Assembly: GCA_016715895.1 (NCBI GenBank)
Contig: JADJXH010000003.1
Span: forward strand, 248,001 to 312,000
Source of the DNA: Flavobacteriales bacterium
GTDB lineage: Bacteria > Bacteroidota > Bacteroidia > Flavobacteriales_F > PHOS-HE28
Direction of reading: 5' to 3'
Length of the DNA stretch: 64,000 nucleotides
Of the stretch, positions 7,318 to 17,100 are shown piece after piece; position 1 is the stretch's first letter; the number at the start of each line of letters is the position of its first letter. Position numbers and translations under genes: made by a program. The notes under the pieces are model-generated. The model worked only from the letters and a program-made list of their open reading frames with translations, was not told where the DNA came from and ran no database searches.

Positions 7318-9378
7318 ATGCCTGTGCACGAGTGGCGAGTGGCGAGTTCCTGCGCCCAAGCCCTGCGCACCGAGTGGCGAGTGGTGAGTGCCTGCGCACG
7401 CTGCCTTCCCACCGAGTGGCGAGTGTGGTGCCTGCGCCTCGCAGTGCTCACACTCGCCACTCCATACTCGCCACTCGCCACGCTTGCCCAACCCCCCGGC
7501 GGCTACACCACCAAGGAGAGCAAGGCCATCAAGCTGTACCAGGACGGGCTGGACGCCATGCACGCGCGCAAGTGGGACGCGGCGGAAGGGAGCTTGAAGA
7601 AGGCGGCCGCCTTCGACGAGCGATTCGTGGAACCGCGCTTCGCACTGGCCGAGCTGTACGACATGAAGGGCAACGATCCGGAGGCCATGAAGTGGTACCG
7701 AGAGGCCATCGGGATCGCCCCGCGCTTCTTCCCGAACGCCTATCTGCATCTGGCCGACATCGAGTTCCGCAACCAGGACTTCGCTGCGGCGGAGGGGCAT
7801 TACAAGAGCTACCTGGAGCTGGAGGATGAGCCGGTGCGGCGGCAGCGCGCCAAACTCGGGATGGACAACTGCACGTTCGCGGCCAAGGCCATCCTGCAGC
7901 CGGTGCCCTTCGAGCCGAAGAACATGGGCCCGGCGGTGAACTCACCCAACGCCGAGTACTACCCCTGCGTCACCGCCGACGACCGCACCCTGCTGTTCAC
8001 GCGCGACCTGCCCGATGGGGCTTCGCCATGGGGGCACCAGGAGGACTTCTACGTGAGCACCCGCGATGAGCATGGCGCGTGGACCCCGGCCCGGCCGGTG
8101 GCCGGGGTGGTGACCCCGGCGAACGAAGGGGCCGGCACCCTGTCGCCGGACGGACGCTTCATCATCTTCACCGCCTGCGCGGGCATCGACGGCGACTACG
8201 GGGCCGGGCGCAAGGGTCTGGGCAGTTGCGACCTCTTCATCAGCCGGCGCATCGGCAACCGCTGGAGCCCGCCGGACAACCTGGGCGCGCCCGTCAACTC
8301 GCGTAACTGGGAGAGCCAGCCCAGCCTGGGCAGCGATGGCCGCACGCTCTACTTCGTCCGTGGCATGCAGGCGCGCGACGGCATCCAGAACATGGACATC
8401 TTCGTCACCCGGATCCAGGACGACGGCACCTTCAGCGCACCGGAGAAGCTCGGGCCGCAGATCAACACACCCTTCCAGGAGGAGAGCGTGCAGATCCACC
8501 CGGATGGGCGCACCTTGTACTTCAGCAGCAACGGCCATCCGGCCTTCGGCGGGCTGGACATCTTCGTGAGCCGTAAGGGCGAGGACGATGTGTGGGGTCC
8601 CGCGCTGAACCTGGGCTGGCCCATCAACAGCGGGGGCGACGAGAACAGCCTCCTGGTGAGCGCCGATGGGCGCATCGCCTACTTCGCCAGCGATCGCGCC
8701 GGGGGGCTGGGCGAGCTGGACCTGTACAGCTTCGAGCTCTACCCCGAGGCCCGGCCCGAGGCGGTCACTTACATCCGCGGCGTGGTCACCGACATCACCA
8801 ACGGCAAGCCGGTGGAGGCTGATGTAGAGCTGTACGACCTCACCACGGGCAAGCTGGCCACGGCGGCCTACAGCGATCCCAGCAACGGCGAGTTCCTGGT
8901 CTGTTTGCCCACCGGCCGGGACTATGCCCTGAACGCCACCGCCGAGGGCTACCTCTTCTTCAGCGCCAACTACAGCGTGGCGGCGGCGAAGGACGGGGTG
9001 CCGCCGGCGCTGGAGGCGAAGCTGAGCCCGCTCACCAGCGGCAGCAGCATCACCCTTCGCAACATCTTCTTCAACACCGCCAGCGCGGAACTGCTGCCTG
9101 CCAGCAACACCGAGCTGGACAAGCTGCTGCGGCTCATGAAGGCCAATCCGTCCATGCGGATCGAGGTGGCGGGCCACACGGACAACGTGGGCGCCGATCC
9201 GGACAACCAGCGGCTCAGCGAGCAGCGTGCGGCGGCCGTGGCGAAGTTCCTCACCAGCTACGGCATCGACGCAGCGCGGGTGACGAGCACAGGGTACGGT
9301 GAAAGCCGACCGGTGGCCAGCAACGAGACGGAGGAAGGGCGCGCGCTCAATCGACGGACGGAGGTGCTGGTGAAGTAG
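7318..9378 (+). CDS. PorE-like outer-membrane-associated TPR/PD40/OmpA protein
   Basis: A 686-residue exported protein. Domain order: a long, unusual N-terminal leader ending in a signal-like hydrophobic stretch (about residues 37-58); TPR-type helices (about 70-180); WD40-like PD40 propeller repeats (about 190-480, with repeated SPDGR/YFSS phrases); a CarboxypepD-regulatory beta-sandwich (about 485-560); and a C-terminal OmpA peptidoglycan-binding domain (about 575-686) with the family core GHTDNVG and the final LNRRTEV. This order matches PorE, which anchors the T9SS PorKLMN complex to peptidoglycan, though paralogues are common. Codons 5-46 are built from a 42-bp tandem repeat; a GTG at 7423 would bypass it and give a short normal signal peptide. 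The 3' end overlaps the next convergent gene by 32 bp. Confidence 0.82.
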   Translation: MPVHEWRVASSCAQALRTEWRVVSACARCLPTEWRVWCLRLAVLTLATPYSPLATLAQPPGGYTTKESKAIKLYQDGLDAMHARKWDAAEGSLKKAAAFDERFVEPRFALAELYDMKGNDPEAMKWYREAIGIAPRFFPNAYLHLADIEFRNQDFAAAEGHYKSYLELEDEPVRRQRAKLGMDNCTFAAKAILQPVPFEPKNMGPAVNSPNAEYYPCVTADDRTLLFTRDLPDGASPWGHQEDFYVSTRDEHGAWTPARPVAGVVTPANEGAGTLSPDGRFIIFTACAGIDGDYGAGRKGLGSCDLFISRRIGNRWSPPDNLGAPVNSRNWESQPSLGSDGRTLYFVRGMQARDGIQNMDIFVTRIQDDGTFSAPEKLGPQINTPFQEESVQIHPDGRTLYFSSNGHPAFGGLDIFVSRKGEDDVWGPALNLGWPINSGGDENSLLVSADGRIAYFASDRAGGLGELDLYSFELYPEARPEAVTYIRGVVTDITNGKPVEADVELYDLTTGKLATAAYSDPSNGEFLVCLPTGRDYALNATAEGYLFFSANYSVAAAKDGVPPALEAKLSPLTSGSSITLRNIFFNTASAELLPASNTELDKLLRLMKANPSMRIEVAGHTDNVGADPDNQRLSEQRAAAVAKFLTSYGIDAARVTSTGYGESRPVASNETEEGRALNRRTEVLVK
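7330..7480 (+). repeat. 42-bp tandem repeat with inverted copies in a signal-peptide region
   Basis: The motif GAGTGGCGAGTG starts at 7330, 7372 and 7414, an exact 42-bp period encoding EWRV-type 14-residue units. It is followed by inverted copies (ACTCGCCACTC) at about 7452-7480. The period is divisible by three, so the frame stays open. The mix of direct and inverted copies could fold into a long hairpin. Confidence 0.85.
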
Positions 9379-10093
9379 GGACCGGGATCCCCTGGTCCAC
9401 CACCGCCACCATCACCCCCAGCACGCCGTCCATCTGTTTCAAGCCCTCCTCGGGGATGTACGCGCGGCTCACGGCGCCATCGAAGTAGAGCGCGTGGGTG
9501 CAGCCCTGCTCCTTGAAGTGGGTGGCCAGGTCGAAGAAGTTCACCGGTTCACGGCTGATCACAAAGAGCAATTGGCCATCGGGTCGGATGCCCACGCCAT
9601 TGCGGATGTGCAGGTTGGTGCTGCCCTGCCGGAACTGGGCGTTGATGGTGCCGTCCACCAGCAGCATGGGACCGCTCTGCGTGGCGAACCGCGGCGTGGG
9701 TGCCTGCTTCATGGCCTGTGTGGTGCGCACGAAGGCCTTGCCATCGGCCTCGATGCCGAAGACGCCGTTCGGCTGCATGGTGAAGTTGCCGGTGCCACCG
9801 GTGGCCGTGTTCAGCTTGTGCAGCTCCCGGCCCTCCTCCACGTACAGCCCCACCGGCGCCTGCTGCGGGTCGTACATGCCGCCGTTCATGGCGAAGCGAA
9901 GGGTCCTTCCGGTGCGCTTCAGTTCCTGCTCCAGGGCGCCGATGTTCCCGAGCACCTGTCCCTTGGCGTCCTTCCAATGCAGGGTGATGACCTCCTTCCC
10001 GGGGTCCACCCAACGCTGGGCAAAGCGGCTGTCCTGGGCGGGCCGCGGTGCAGCGCTGAGCAAGAGGGGGAGGAACAGCAGGACCGTGCGCAT
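9347..10093 (-). CDS. Secreted phosphodiester glycosidase family protein (NAGPA/DUF2233)
   Basis: A 248-residue exported protein with a clear signal peptide (residues 1-19). The fold signature is FAMNGGMYD (about residues 67-75), then PNGVFGI, TQSGPMLL, NGVGI and a closing ALYFDGAVSRAY. This family includes the mammalian uncovering enzyme and bacterial enzymes that remove GlcNAc from phosphodiesters; bacterial substrates are mostly unknown. A -7-like TAGCTTTC lies three bases upstream of the ATG on the coding strand, suggesting a leaderless transcript. The 3' end overlaps the PorE-like gene by 32 bp in antisense. Confidence 0.85.
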   Translation of the reverse strand: MRTVLLFLPLLLSAAPRPAQDSRFAQRWVDPGKEVITLHWKDAKGQVLGNIGALEQELKRTGRTLRFAMNGGMYDPQQAPVGLYVEEGRELHKLNTATGGTGNFTMQPNGVFGIEADGKAFVRTTQAMKQAPTPRFATQSGPMLLVDGTINAQFRQGSTNLHIRNGVGIRPDGQLLFVISREPVNFFDLATHFKEQGCTHALYFDGAVSRAYIPEEGLKQMDGVLGVMVAVVDQGIPVPTSPAPPSVD

Positions 10094-10129
10094 GGCCGAA
10101 AGCTACCGCCGGCTGCACAGCTTTGCAGC

Positions 10130-10651
10130 GTGTCCCCCCGCACCTACCTCCGCGACGGCCGCGCGCCCGTGCCCAGGGACCCGCGCGTGAGCGCCACCAT
10201 GAGCCGCATCCGGGCGAAGCACACCGGACCGGAGCTGCTGGTGCGCAAGGCCTTGCGCGAGTTGGGACTTACGGGCTACCGCCTCCACTACGCCAAGGCG
10301 CCGGGAAGGCCTGACATCACCTTCGTGGGCCGCAAGGTGGCGGTGTTCGTGCACGGCTGCTTCTGGCATGGCTGTCCGCATTGCCAACCCCGCCGGCCCA
10401 AGACCCACGCCGGTTTCTGGAATGCGAAGCTCGACCGCAACAGCGAACGCGATGCCGAAAAGGTCCGGGCGCTGCAGCAGGCGGGCTGGACGGTGTTCAC
10501 CCTGTGGGAGTGCCGGGTGAGGAAGTCGGTGGGGAAGGAGGTGGGGCGGGTGATGCGCCGTCTGGCAGGCGGGCCTGCGGTTCAACGCGGACGGCGGCCG
10601 AAGAGCCGGCCGAAGAAGCGCTTCTCGAAGGCCCAGAAGAAGCGGAACTGA
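10130..10651 (+). CDS. vsr: Very short patch repair endonuclease Vsr
   Basis: A 173-residue nuclease that nicks 5' of the T in T:G mismatches formed by deamination of 5-methylcytosine. The family core is intact: MSRIRAKHTGPELLVRKAL, then GRPDITFVGRKVAVFVHGCF followed by WHGC with the expected acidic and His catalytic residues and zinc-ligand Cys/His cluster, and later FWNAKLDRN. The GTG at 10130 begins the conserved SPRTYLRD-type N-terminus. Beyond about residue 145 lies a very basic Arg/Lys tail. Vsr normally sits beside a cytosine-5 methyltransferase; none is in view. Its last 70 bp overlap the convergent membrane-protein gene. Confidence 0.9.
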   Translation: MSPRTYLRDGRAPVPRDPRVSATMSRIRAKHTGPELLVRKALRELGLTGYRLHYAKAPGRPDITFVGRKVAVFVHGCFWHGCPHCQPRRPKTHAGFWNAKLDRNSERDAEKVRALQQAGWTVFTLWECRVRKSVGKEVGRVMRRLAGGPAVQRGRRPKSRPKKRFSKAQKKRN

Positions 10652-10890
10652 CCGAAGATCGCCCCGTAGGCCAGCAGCAGCACGTTGTACACGGGCAGGA
10701 TCAGCAGGTAGTACAGCACGGTGAACACCGCGCGCTGTTCCCCTCCGGTGAACCAGGCCACCACGGGCCGCTTGAGGAACATCACCGTAAAACCGGTGCA
10801 GGCGAACACGACGAGGATGATCAGCACCCGCGACGGGCTCACGTTCCACCGCGTCGCCAGCCGATCGATCCAACCCCTGCGCTCGCTCAT
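10582..10890 (-). CDS. Small two-helix membrane protein (DUF6787-like)
   Basis: A 102-residue protein with a basic N-terminus (WIDRLATRWNVSPSR), two membrane helices (about residues 23-41 and 58-82) and the ending GAIFGQFRFFWAFEKRFFGR. This pattern matches a small Bacteroidota family, DUF6787, sometimes misnamed prolipoprotein diacylglyceryl transferase; function unknown. The ATG at 10888-10890 is chosen because conservation begins there. It overlaps vsr by 70 bp at the 3' end, an unusually long antisense overlap. Confidence 0.72.
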   Translation of the reverse strand: MSERRGWIDRLATRWNVSPSRVLIILVVFACTGFTVMFLKRPVVAWFTGGEQRAVFTVLYYLLILPVYNVLLLAYGAIFGQFRFFWAFEKRFFGRLFGRRPR

Positions 10891-10963
10891 GCCCAAGGCG
10901 CGAAGATCGGCGCGATCCCCCAACGCACGACCGGTCCCGACCCGGCGGGATGGGCACATGCCC

Positions 10964-12073
10964 TCAATCCTTCCACTCGGCCAGAAAGAGGTTGGTATCG
11001 CGCGTGCCGCCGTTGTTGCGGTTGCTGCTGAACACAAGGTGCTTCCCATCCTTGGTGAACACCGGGAAGGCATCGAAGGTGTCGCTGGTGGTGAGGCGCT
11101 CCAGACCGCTGCCGTCCACGTTGATCAGGTAAAGGCTGAAGGGAAAACCGCGCTCGGAGAGGTGGTTGCTGGCGAAGATGATCTTGCTGCCGGAGGGATG
11201 CCAGTACGGGGCCCAGTTGGCCTTGCCCAGGCTGGTGATCTGCCGCGCATCGCTGCCGTCGGCGTTGGCCACGAAGAGCTCCATGTTGGTGGGTTGAACC
11301 AGCCCCTTCTTCAGGAGGTCGGTGTACTCCTTCACCTCCTCGGGGGTCTTGGGCCGGCTGGCGCGCCACACCAGCTTGCTGCCGTCCGGGCTGAAGAAGG
11401 CCCCGCCGTCATAGCCCAGTTCGGTGGTCACGCGCTTCACATCGCTGCCGTCGATGGCCATGGTGTACAGGTCCAGGTCGCCATCGCGCGTGCTGGTGAA
11501 CACGATGCGGTCGCCCTTCGGGCTCACCGTCCCTTCGGCATCGTATCCGGGGCTGTTCGTCAGCTTGCGGCGGATGCCGCCCTGCAGGTCGCTCACGTAG
11601 ATGTCGAAGCTGTCGTAGAGCGGCCAAACGTACGCGCCGCCCGGCTTGCGCTCGGGCACCGGCGGACAGCCGGGCCCGGCCTCGTGCGTGCTGGCGAAGA
11701 GCACCAAGCTGTCGCCTGGCAGGAAATAGCTGCAGGTGGTGCGCCCCCCGTTCACGCTCACCTTGGTCGGTGGCCCCTGCTTCAGGTCGTCGGTGAAGGG
11801 GTTGAACCAGCGGATCTGGTCGCAGCTATCGCCCCACGCCGGATTGGTCACCTGGAACACCAGGCGGTCGTTGGCGAAGCTCCAGTAGGCCTCGGCGTTG
11901 TCGCCGCCGAAGGTGAGCTGCTTGAGGCTCTTGAAGTGGGTCTCGCCGGGCAGGATGAGCGCGGTGTCCGCCGAGGCGGTCAGCGTGTCGGCCGGCGGCG
12001 GCGCCTGGTGGTCGGTGGGGGCGGTGCCGCAGCCCAGGGCTGCCAGCGGGGCGAGAAGAAGTATGCGCTTCAT
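10964..12073 (-). CDS. TolB-like PD40 propeller lipoprotein
   Basis: A 369-residue lipoprotein: signal peptide with lipobox around LAALGCG (Cys15) followed by a Pro/Ala-rich linker. Residues about 45-365 contain repeated WD40-like PD40 blades (SPKGDRIVFTSTRDGDLDLY, SPDGSKLVWRASR, HPSGSKIIFASN, TKDGKHLVFSSN), as in TolB. It is not TolB itself: there is no TolB N-terminal domain and no tol-pal neighbours. Probably a periplasm-facing or surface binding protein of unknown ligand. It is divergent from the radical SAM gene; TACTTTCG about 30 bp upstream of its start resembles a -7 element. Confidence 0.8.
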   Translation of the reverse strand: MKRILLLAPLAALGCGTAPTDHQAPPPADTLTASADTALILPGETHFKSLKQLTFGGDNAEAYWSFANDRLVFQVTNPAWGDSCDQIRWFNPFTDDLKQGPPTKVSVNGGRTTCSYFLPGDSLVLFASTHEAGPGCPPVPERKPGGAYVWPLYDSFDIYVSDLQGGIRRKLTNSPGYDAEGTVSPKGDRIVFTSTRDGDLDLYTMAIDGSDVKRVTTELGYDGGAFFSPDGSKLVWRASRPKTPEEVKEYTDLLKKGLVQPTNMELFVANADGSDARQITSLGKANWAPYWHPSGSKIIFASNHLSERGFPFSLYLINVDGSGLERLTTSDTFDAFPVFTKDGKHLVFSSNRNNGGTRDTNLFLAEWKD

Positions 12074-12159
12074 CAGGGTGGTCGGAACGGGGCGCGAAAG
12101 TAGTGGGCTCGCATGGGGCGCACGTCATGCGACCGCAAGGCCCATTACCTTCTCACCCG

Positions 12160-13239
12160 ATGGATGACGGGAAGGTCGTCAAGGGTCGAGGCGCGGACCG
12201 CCAGGTGGCGAACCGCTTCCTGCGGCACCACTACGGTGTGGCGGACTGGAGCGGCATCGACGAGCCCGAACTGGGGGTGGATCAGGCCACGAAGCTGCTG
12301 CCCACCTTCCCGCGCAGCATCCTCAACCGGGTGGACAGTCCGGACCTGCCCTTCACCTGGAGCCTCAACCCCTACCAGGGCTGCGAGCACGGCTGTAGCT
12401 ATTGCTACGCCCGGCCCACGCACGAGTACTGGGGCTACAGCGCGGGCTTCGATTTCGAGCGGGTGATCCTGGTGAAGCGCGAGGCTCCGGTGCTGCTGGA
12501 GAAGGCGCTGCGCGCCTCCGCGTGGAAGGCCGAGCCCATCATGCTCTCCGGGGCGACGGATCCCTATCAGCCGGTGGAAAGGCAGGAGCGGTTGACGCGG
12601 GCCTGCCTGGAGGTGTGCGCGCGCTTCGGGCAGCCCGTGAGCGTGATCACCAAGAACGCGCTCGTGCTGCGCGACATCGACCTGCTGGCTGAAATGGCCC
12701 GTGAGCGCCGGGCGGCCGTGGCCATCAGCCTCACCACCCTGAACGAGGACCTGCGCCGTGTGCTGGAGCCCCGCACGAGCACCGCAGCGAACCGGCTGAA
12801 AGCGATGGAACTGCTCGCTGCGGCAGGTGTCCCGGTGTACGCCATGATCGCGCCGGTGATCCCGACACTGAACGAACCGGAGATCCCCGCGTTGCTGCGG
12901 GCCGCGCGGGATGCGGGCGCCAGCGGGGCCGGCTACACCGTCCTGCGCACCAACGGCCCGGTGGAGCCCATCTTCCGCGCCTGGCTGCAGCACCACTTCC
13001 CCGAGCGTGCCGCCAAGGTGATCGCCCAGACCAGCGCCTTGCACGGCGGACGCATGCACGATGCCCGCTCCGGTGTCCGCTTGCGCGGCGAAGGCCCGTT
13101 CGCGCTGCAGATCCACCGCCTGTTCACCGTGATGCGTCGGCGCATCTTCGGGCAGAGCAGCTTCCCCGCGCTGGACAGCTCCGGGTTCAGGCCTCCGCCG
13201 CAGGGGCAGCTGGAGCTGTTCCCGACAGGGGAAGGGTGA
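12160..13239 (+). CDS. PA0069-family radical SAM protein
   Basis: A 359-residue enzyme of the PA0069 / SplB-like radical SAM group. The [4Fe-4S] motif is Cys75-x3-Cys79-x2-Cys82 (CEHGCSYC), preceded by the family signature SLNPYQG and followed by YARPTHEY. TDPYQPVE and a TIM-barrel pattern follow. Reaction unknown; homologues are annotated as DNA repair or spore photoproduct lyase-like without direct proof. The ATG at 12160 starts MDDGKVVKGRGA, the usual N-terminus. The 3' end overlaps thpR by 53 bp in antisense. Confidence 0.88.
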   Translation: MDDGKVVKGRGADRQVANRFLRHHYGVADWSGIDEPELGVDQATKLLPTFPRSILNRVDSPDLPFTWSLNPYQGCEHGCSYCYARPTHEYWGYSAGFDFERVILVKREAPVLLEKALRASAWKAEPIMLSGATDPYQPVERQERLTRACLEVCARFGQPVSVITKNALVLRDIDLLAEMARERRAAVAISLTTLNEDLRRVLEPRTSTAANRLKAMELLAAAGVPVYAMIAPVIPTLNEPEIPALLRAARDAGASGAGYTVLRTNGPVEPIFRAWLQHHFPERAAKVIAQTSALHGGRMHDARSGVRLRGEGPFALQIHRLFTVMRRRIFGQSSFPALDSSGFRPPPQGQLELFPTGEG

Positions 13240-13738
13240 GGAGCGCCGAATACCGCATGCCGACGGGTTCGCGCCGGCTCTCGTAGAGCGCCAGTCGGTC
13301 CACGCGGAGGTCTCCCGGCACGGTGCGCTCCACGATCGGCGCAGGCGGTCGGATCGTGCTCCGCGCCAGGGTCACGTGCGGCCAGAAGGGCTCACGGTCG
13401 TCCGGCGGCAGGTCGAGGGCGTGGGACAGCCGCAGATGCAGATCGCGGTGGGCGCCGTACGGGGCGGACCGCAGCCAGATCATGCCCGGCTTTTCCGCAG
13501 GCATGGTGCACAGGATCGAAGCGTTCAGCACGTACGGTGCCGTGGAGGCACAGACCTGGTGCAGCATGGCGGTGACCGCGTCGACCTCCGCAGGTCGGCG
13601 CTCGCCGATGAAGCGCACGGTGAGGTGCCAGCCGGCCGGGTGGGTCGGTGCCCAGCCGGTGAGATCGAGCCCGGTCAAGAGGCCGCGAAGGCGATGATGC
13701 CAGGTGTCGGGGATCGGTGCGGCGATGAAGAGGCGCAT
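13187..13738 (-). CDS. thpR: RNA 2',3'-cyclic phosphodiesterase ThpR
   Basis: A 183-residue 2H phosphoesterase. Both catalytic HxT motifs are present: HLT at 38-40 and HVT at 121-123, with the family opening MRLFIAAPIP. The enzyme opens 2',3'-cyclic phosphates to 2'-phosphates and may act in RNA repair or turnover. It lies 3 bp downstream of acyP in the same direction, so they probably share a transcript. The final 17 residues are an Ala/Pro-rich tail encoded opposite the end of the radical SAM gene. Confidence 0.88.
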   Translation of the reverse strand: MRLFIAAPIPDTWHHRLRGLLTGLDLTGWAPTHPAGWHLTVRFIGERRPAEVDAVTAMLHQVCASTAPYVLNASILCTMPAEKPGMIWLRSAPYGAHRDLHLRLSHALDLPPDDREPFWPHVTLARSTIRPPAPIVERTVPGDLRVDRLALYESRREPVGMRYSALLTLPLSGTAPAAPAAEA

Positions 13739-13741
13739 CGG

Positions 13742-14020
13742 TCAGCGGCGGATGACGAAGTCCGCGGTGTGCTGCACGGGTTCAGCGTGTACCTCCACGG
13801 CGGTGACCCGGGCGAGGGGAGGGCCCTGCCGGCACCAGGCCACGAAGTGGTCCACCGCTTCCTGCGGACCTTGCGCTGCGGCCTCCACGCGGCCATCGGG
13901 CAGGTTGCGCACCCAACCCGTGAGGCCCAGGCGGATGGCCTCGTCGGCGGCGTGCTTGCGGTACCACACGCCCTGTACGGTGCCCTGGATCAGTAGGCGG
14001 ACGCGGACCGGGCTGGACAT
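13742..14020 (-). CDS. acyP: Acylphosphatase
   Basis: A 92-residue cytoplasmic enzyme hydrolysing carboxyl-phosphate bonds. The catalytic pair is visible: Arg21 in VQGVWYR (usual form VQGVGFR) and Asn39 in GWVRNLPDG. Length is typical (about 90). A much longer open frame continues upstream, but conservation starts at the ATG at 14018-14020. First gene of a two-gene unit with thpR. Confidence 0.9.
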   Translation of the reverse strand: MSSPVRVRLLIQGTVQGVWYRKHAADEAIRLGLTGWVRNLPDGRVEAAAQGPQEAVDHFVAWCRQGPPLARVTAVEVHAEPVQHTADFVIRR

Positions 14021-14072
14021 GGGGTAAAGATCGCTTGACTTGTGGGCGACGATCGAAGTAGATTCGTCGGCA

Positions 14073-14094
14073 TTTTCGATCATTTGGTCGAAAA
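14073..14094 (+). promoter_or_regulatory. Inverted repeat upstream of the sugar-dehydrogenase-like gene
   Basis: TTTTCGA, 8 nt, then TCGAAAA: a perfect 7-bp stem about 22 nt before the start codon. A candidate -7 element TAGATTCG lies just upstream at about 14060. The repeat would sit in the 5' leader and could be an operator or a leader hairpin. Confidence 0.35.
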
Positions 14095-14116
14095 ACCACC
14101 CGTTAGCACCCCGACC

Positions 14117-17100
14117 ATGAAGCAGCTCGTTCTCCGCACGGTCATCCTGTGTTCCTCCCTCCTCGCCGCGCTGACCACGCCCGCACAATCCGTGCCCTCG
14201 GGCTTCGCCGATGTGCTGGTGATGGGCGGATGGAACGCCCCGCAGGGCGCTGTGTGGGACGCCAACGACCGGATGTACGTGTGGGAGAAGGCGGGGAAGG
14301 TGTGGATCGTGGAGAACGGCGTCCGGCTTCCCAACCCGTTGATCGACATCAGCCCCGAGGTGGGCGACTGGCGCGACCATGGTTTCCTGGGCTTTGCGCT
14401 GGATCCCAACTTCCTCTCGAACGGATACATCTACTTGCTGTACGCCGTGGACCGCCATCACCTGATGAACTTCGGCACGGGCAGCTACAACGCGAACACG
14501 AACGAGTACTTCAATGCCACCATCATGCGCCTGACGCGCTACACGGCGGTGGGGCCCACGTTCAACACGGTGAACTACGGCAGCCGGCTGGTGCTGCTGG
14601 GGGAGAGCCCGTCCACGGGCGTGCCGCTGCTGCATGAATCGCACAGCACGGGCACCATCATGTTCGGCACGGACGGCACGCTGCTGGTGAGCGTGGGCGA
14701 TGGGGCGAGCTACTCCAGCACCGACGTGGGCAGCGCCTCGGAGACCTACTGGCAGCAGGCCCTGACCGATGGCATCATCAGGCCGGCGGAGAACGTGGGC
14801 GCCTTCCGTTCGCAGATGGTGAACAGCTTCAACGGCAAGATCCTGCGCCTGGACCCGGCCACGGGGGATGGTCTCGCGTCGAACCCGTTCTGGAACGCGG
14901 CCCAGCCGCGGTCGCCGCAGAGCCGGACCTGGGCGCTGGGCCTCCGGAACCCCTATCGCTGCACCTTGCGACCCGGTTCGGGCAGCACCGATCCCGCCGC
15001 GGGCGATCCGGGCACCATCTACATCGGCGATGTGCAGTGGAACACGTGGGAGGACATGAACGTGTGCTACGAAGGCGGGATGAACTTCGGATGGCCGCTG
15101 TTCGAGGGCATGACCCCGCTGAACAGCTACATGAACACGCTGACGTACAACATGGACGCCCCCAACCCACTGTACGACGGCATCAACTGCACGATCCCGT
15201 ACCTCCGCTTCCAGGACCTGTGCAAGCAGGACACGCCCATCCACCTGAACGGCCATCCCAACCCGTGCAACAGCGGGGTGCAGATCCCCAACACCATCCA
15301 CAAGTTCTACCATGCCCGTCCGGCGATCGACTGGCGGCACGGACAGAACTGGGCGCGTACGGCCACCTTCAACGGCAGCACGGCCACGGCGACCGACCTG
15401 AACGACCCGAACTCGCCGGTACCGGGCCCCATGTTCGGCGGCTACGCCTCCATCGGCGGCACATGGATCAGCGGCAACGGCTGGCCGGCAGGCTATCAGA
15501 ACGTGTACTTCCACGCGGACTACCCCGGTGCCTGGATCAAACGGTTCGTGTTCAATGGACAGGACCAGCCCTTGAGCGGCCATGACTTTGGCTCGAACCT
15601 GGGCGCCATCGTGTGGGTGGGTGAGGGTCCGGACGGCTGTCTGTACTATTCGAACTACGCCACGAACCAGATCCGCCGCATCTGCTACACGTTGGCGGTG
15701 AACCTTCCGCCCGTGGCGGTGGCCTCGCAGGACGTTCAGTACGGACCGGGACCGCTCACCGTGCAGTTCACGGGCAGCGCCTCGTACGATCCGGAGTCGG
15801 GTCCGCTGACCCACCTGTGGAACTTCGGCGATGGCCAGACCAGCACGGCCGTGAACCCGAGCCATGTGTTCAACGCGCCGCCCAATACCCCCACGAGCTA
15901 CACGGTGACCCTGACGGTGACGGACAACAACAGCCAGACGAACCAGACCACCCTGCTGGTGAGCGTGAACAACACGCCGCCGGTGGTGAACATCACCAGC
16001 TTCGCCGATGGGGGCACCTACCCGGTGGGCGTGGACACCACCTACCTGCTCGAGGCGGCGGTGAACGACACCGAACATGGCCAGGGCCAGCTCACGTACG
16101 CCTGGCGCACCACGTTGCACCACAATACCCACACCCACCCCGAGCCCATCGATGCAGCCCCGGTGACCAGCACGGTGATCAGCGGGGTGGGCTGCGACGG
16201 GGAGACGTACAGCTACGAGGTCAAGCTGACGGTGACCGATGCGGGTGGATTGAGCACCACCGATACCCACTGGCTGTATCCGCGATGCAGTGCGATCGCA
16301 CCCATCGCGGTGATCGGAACGAACGTCACCATCGGCGCCGGTCCGCTGAACGTCCAGTTCAACGGGGAGGCCTCGCACGACCCCGGCACCATCGTGAGCT
16401 ACTTCTGGGACTTCGGCGATGGCACCACCAGCACGCAGATGAACCCCGCGAAAACCTTTACGGACACGGGGGACAGGACGGTGACCTTGACGGTGACGGA
16501 TGATGACGGGCTGACGGGCCAGGCCACGGTGGTGATCACGGTGATCACCCTGGACCCGCCGCAGTGCATCGGGGCCTCCGGCAGCGTGCTCCGCCAGTAC
16601 TGGAGCGGCATCTCGGGCTCCACGGTGTCCACCCTGGTGGCCAGCCCGAACTATCCGGACAACCCCACGAGCACGAGCTACCCCACGAGCTTCCAGGCCA
16701 ATTCGATCCTGTACGGCAACAACTACGGCACGCGCATGCGTGGCTACATCCTGGCCCCGACCACCGGCACCTACGTGTTCACCGCCGTATCCGATGATGA
16801 GTCGATCGTGTACCTGAGCCCGAACGCCGATCCCCGCTACAAGCAGCAGATCTGCTCGGTGCCGGGCTGGACGAACGAGGCGGAGTTCACCAAGTATCCC
16901 CAGCAGACCAGCGCGGGCATCACCCTGCAGGCGGGCATCTACTACTATGTGGAGATGCTGCACAAGGAAGGCTCCGGCGGCGACCACCTTGCCCTGTACT
17001 GGCAGACGCCGACGAACAGCACGCGGACGATCATCCCGGGAAGCGTGCTCTCGCGCTGGCAGGACTGCCCGCCGAGCGTGAACCTGCGGGCGGTGCTGCA

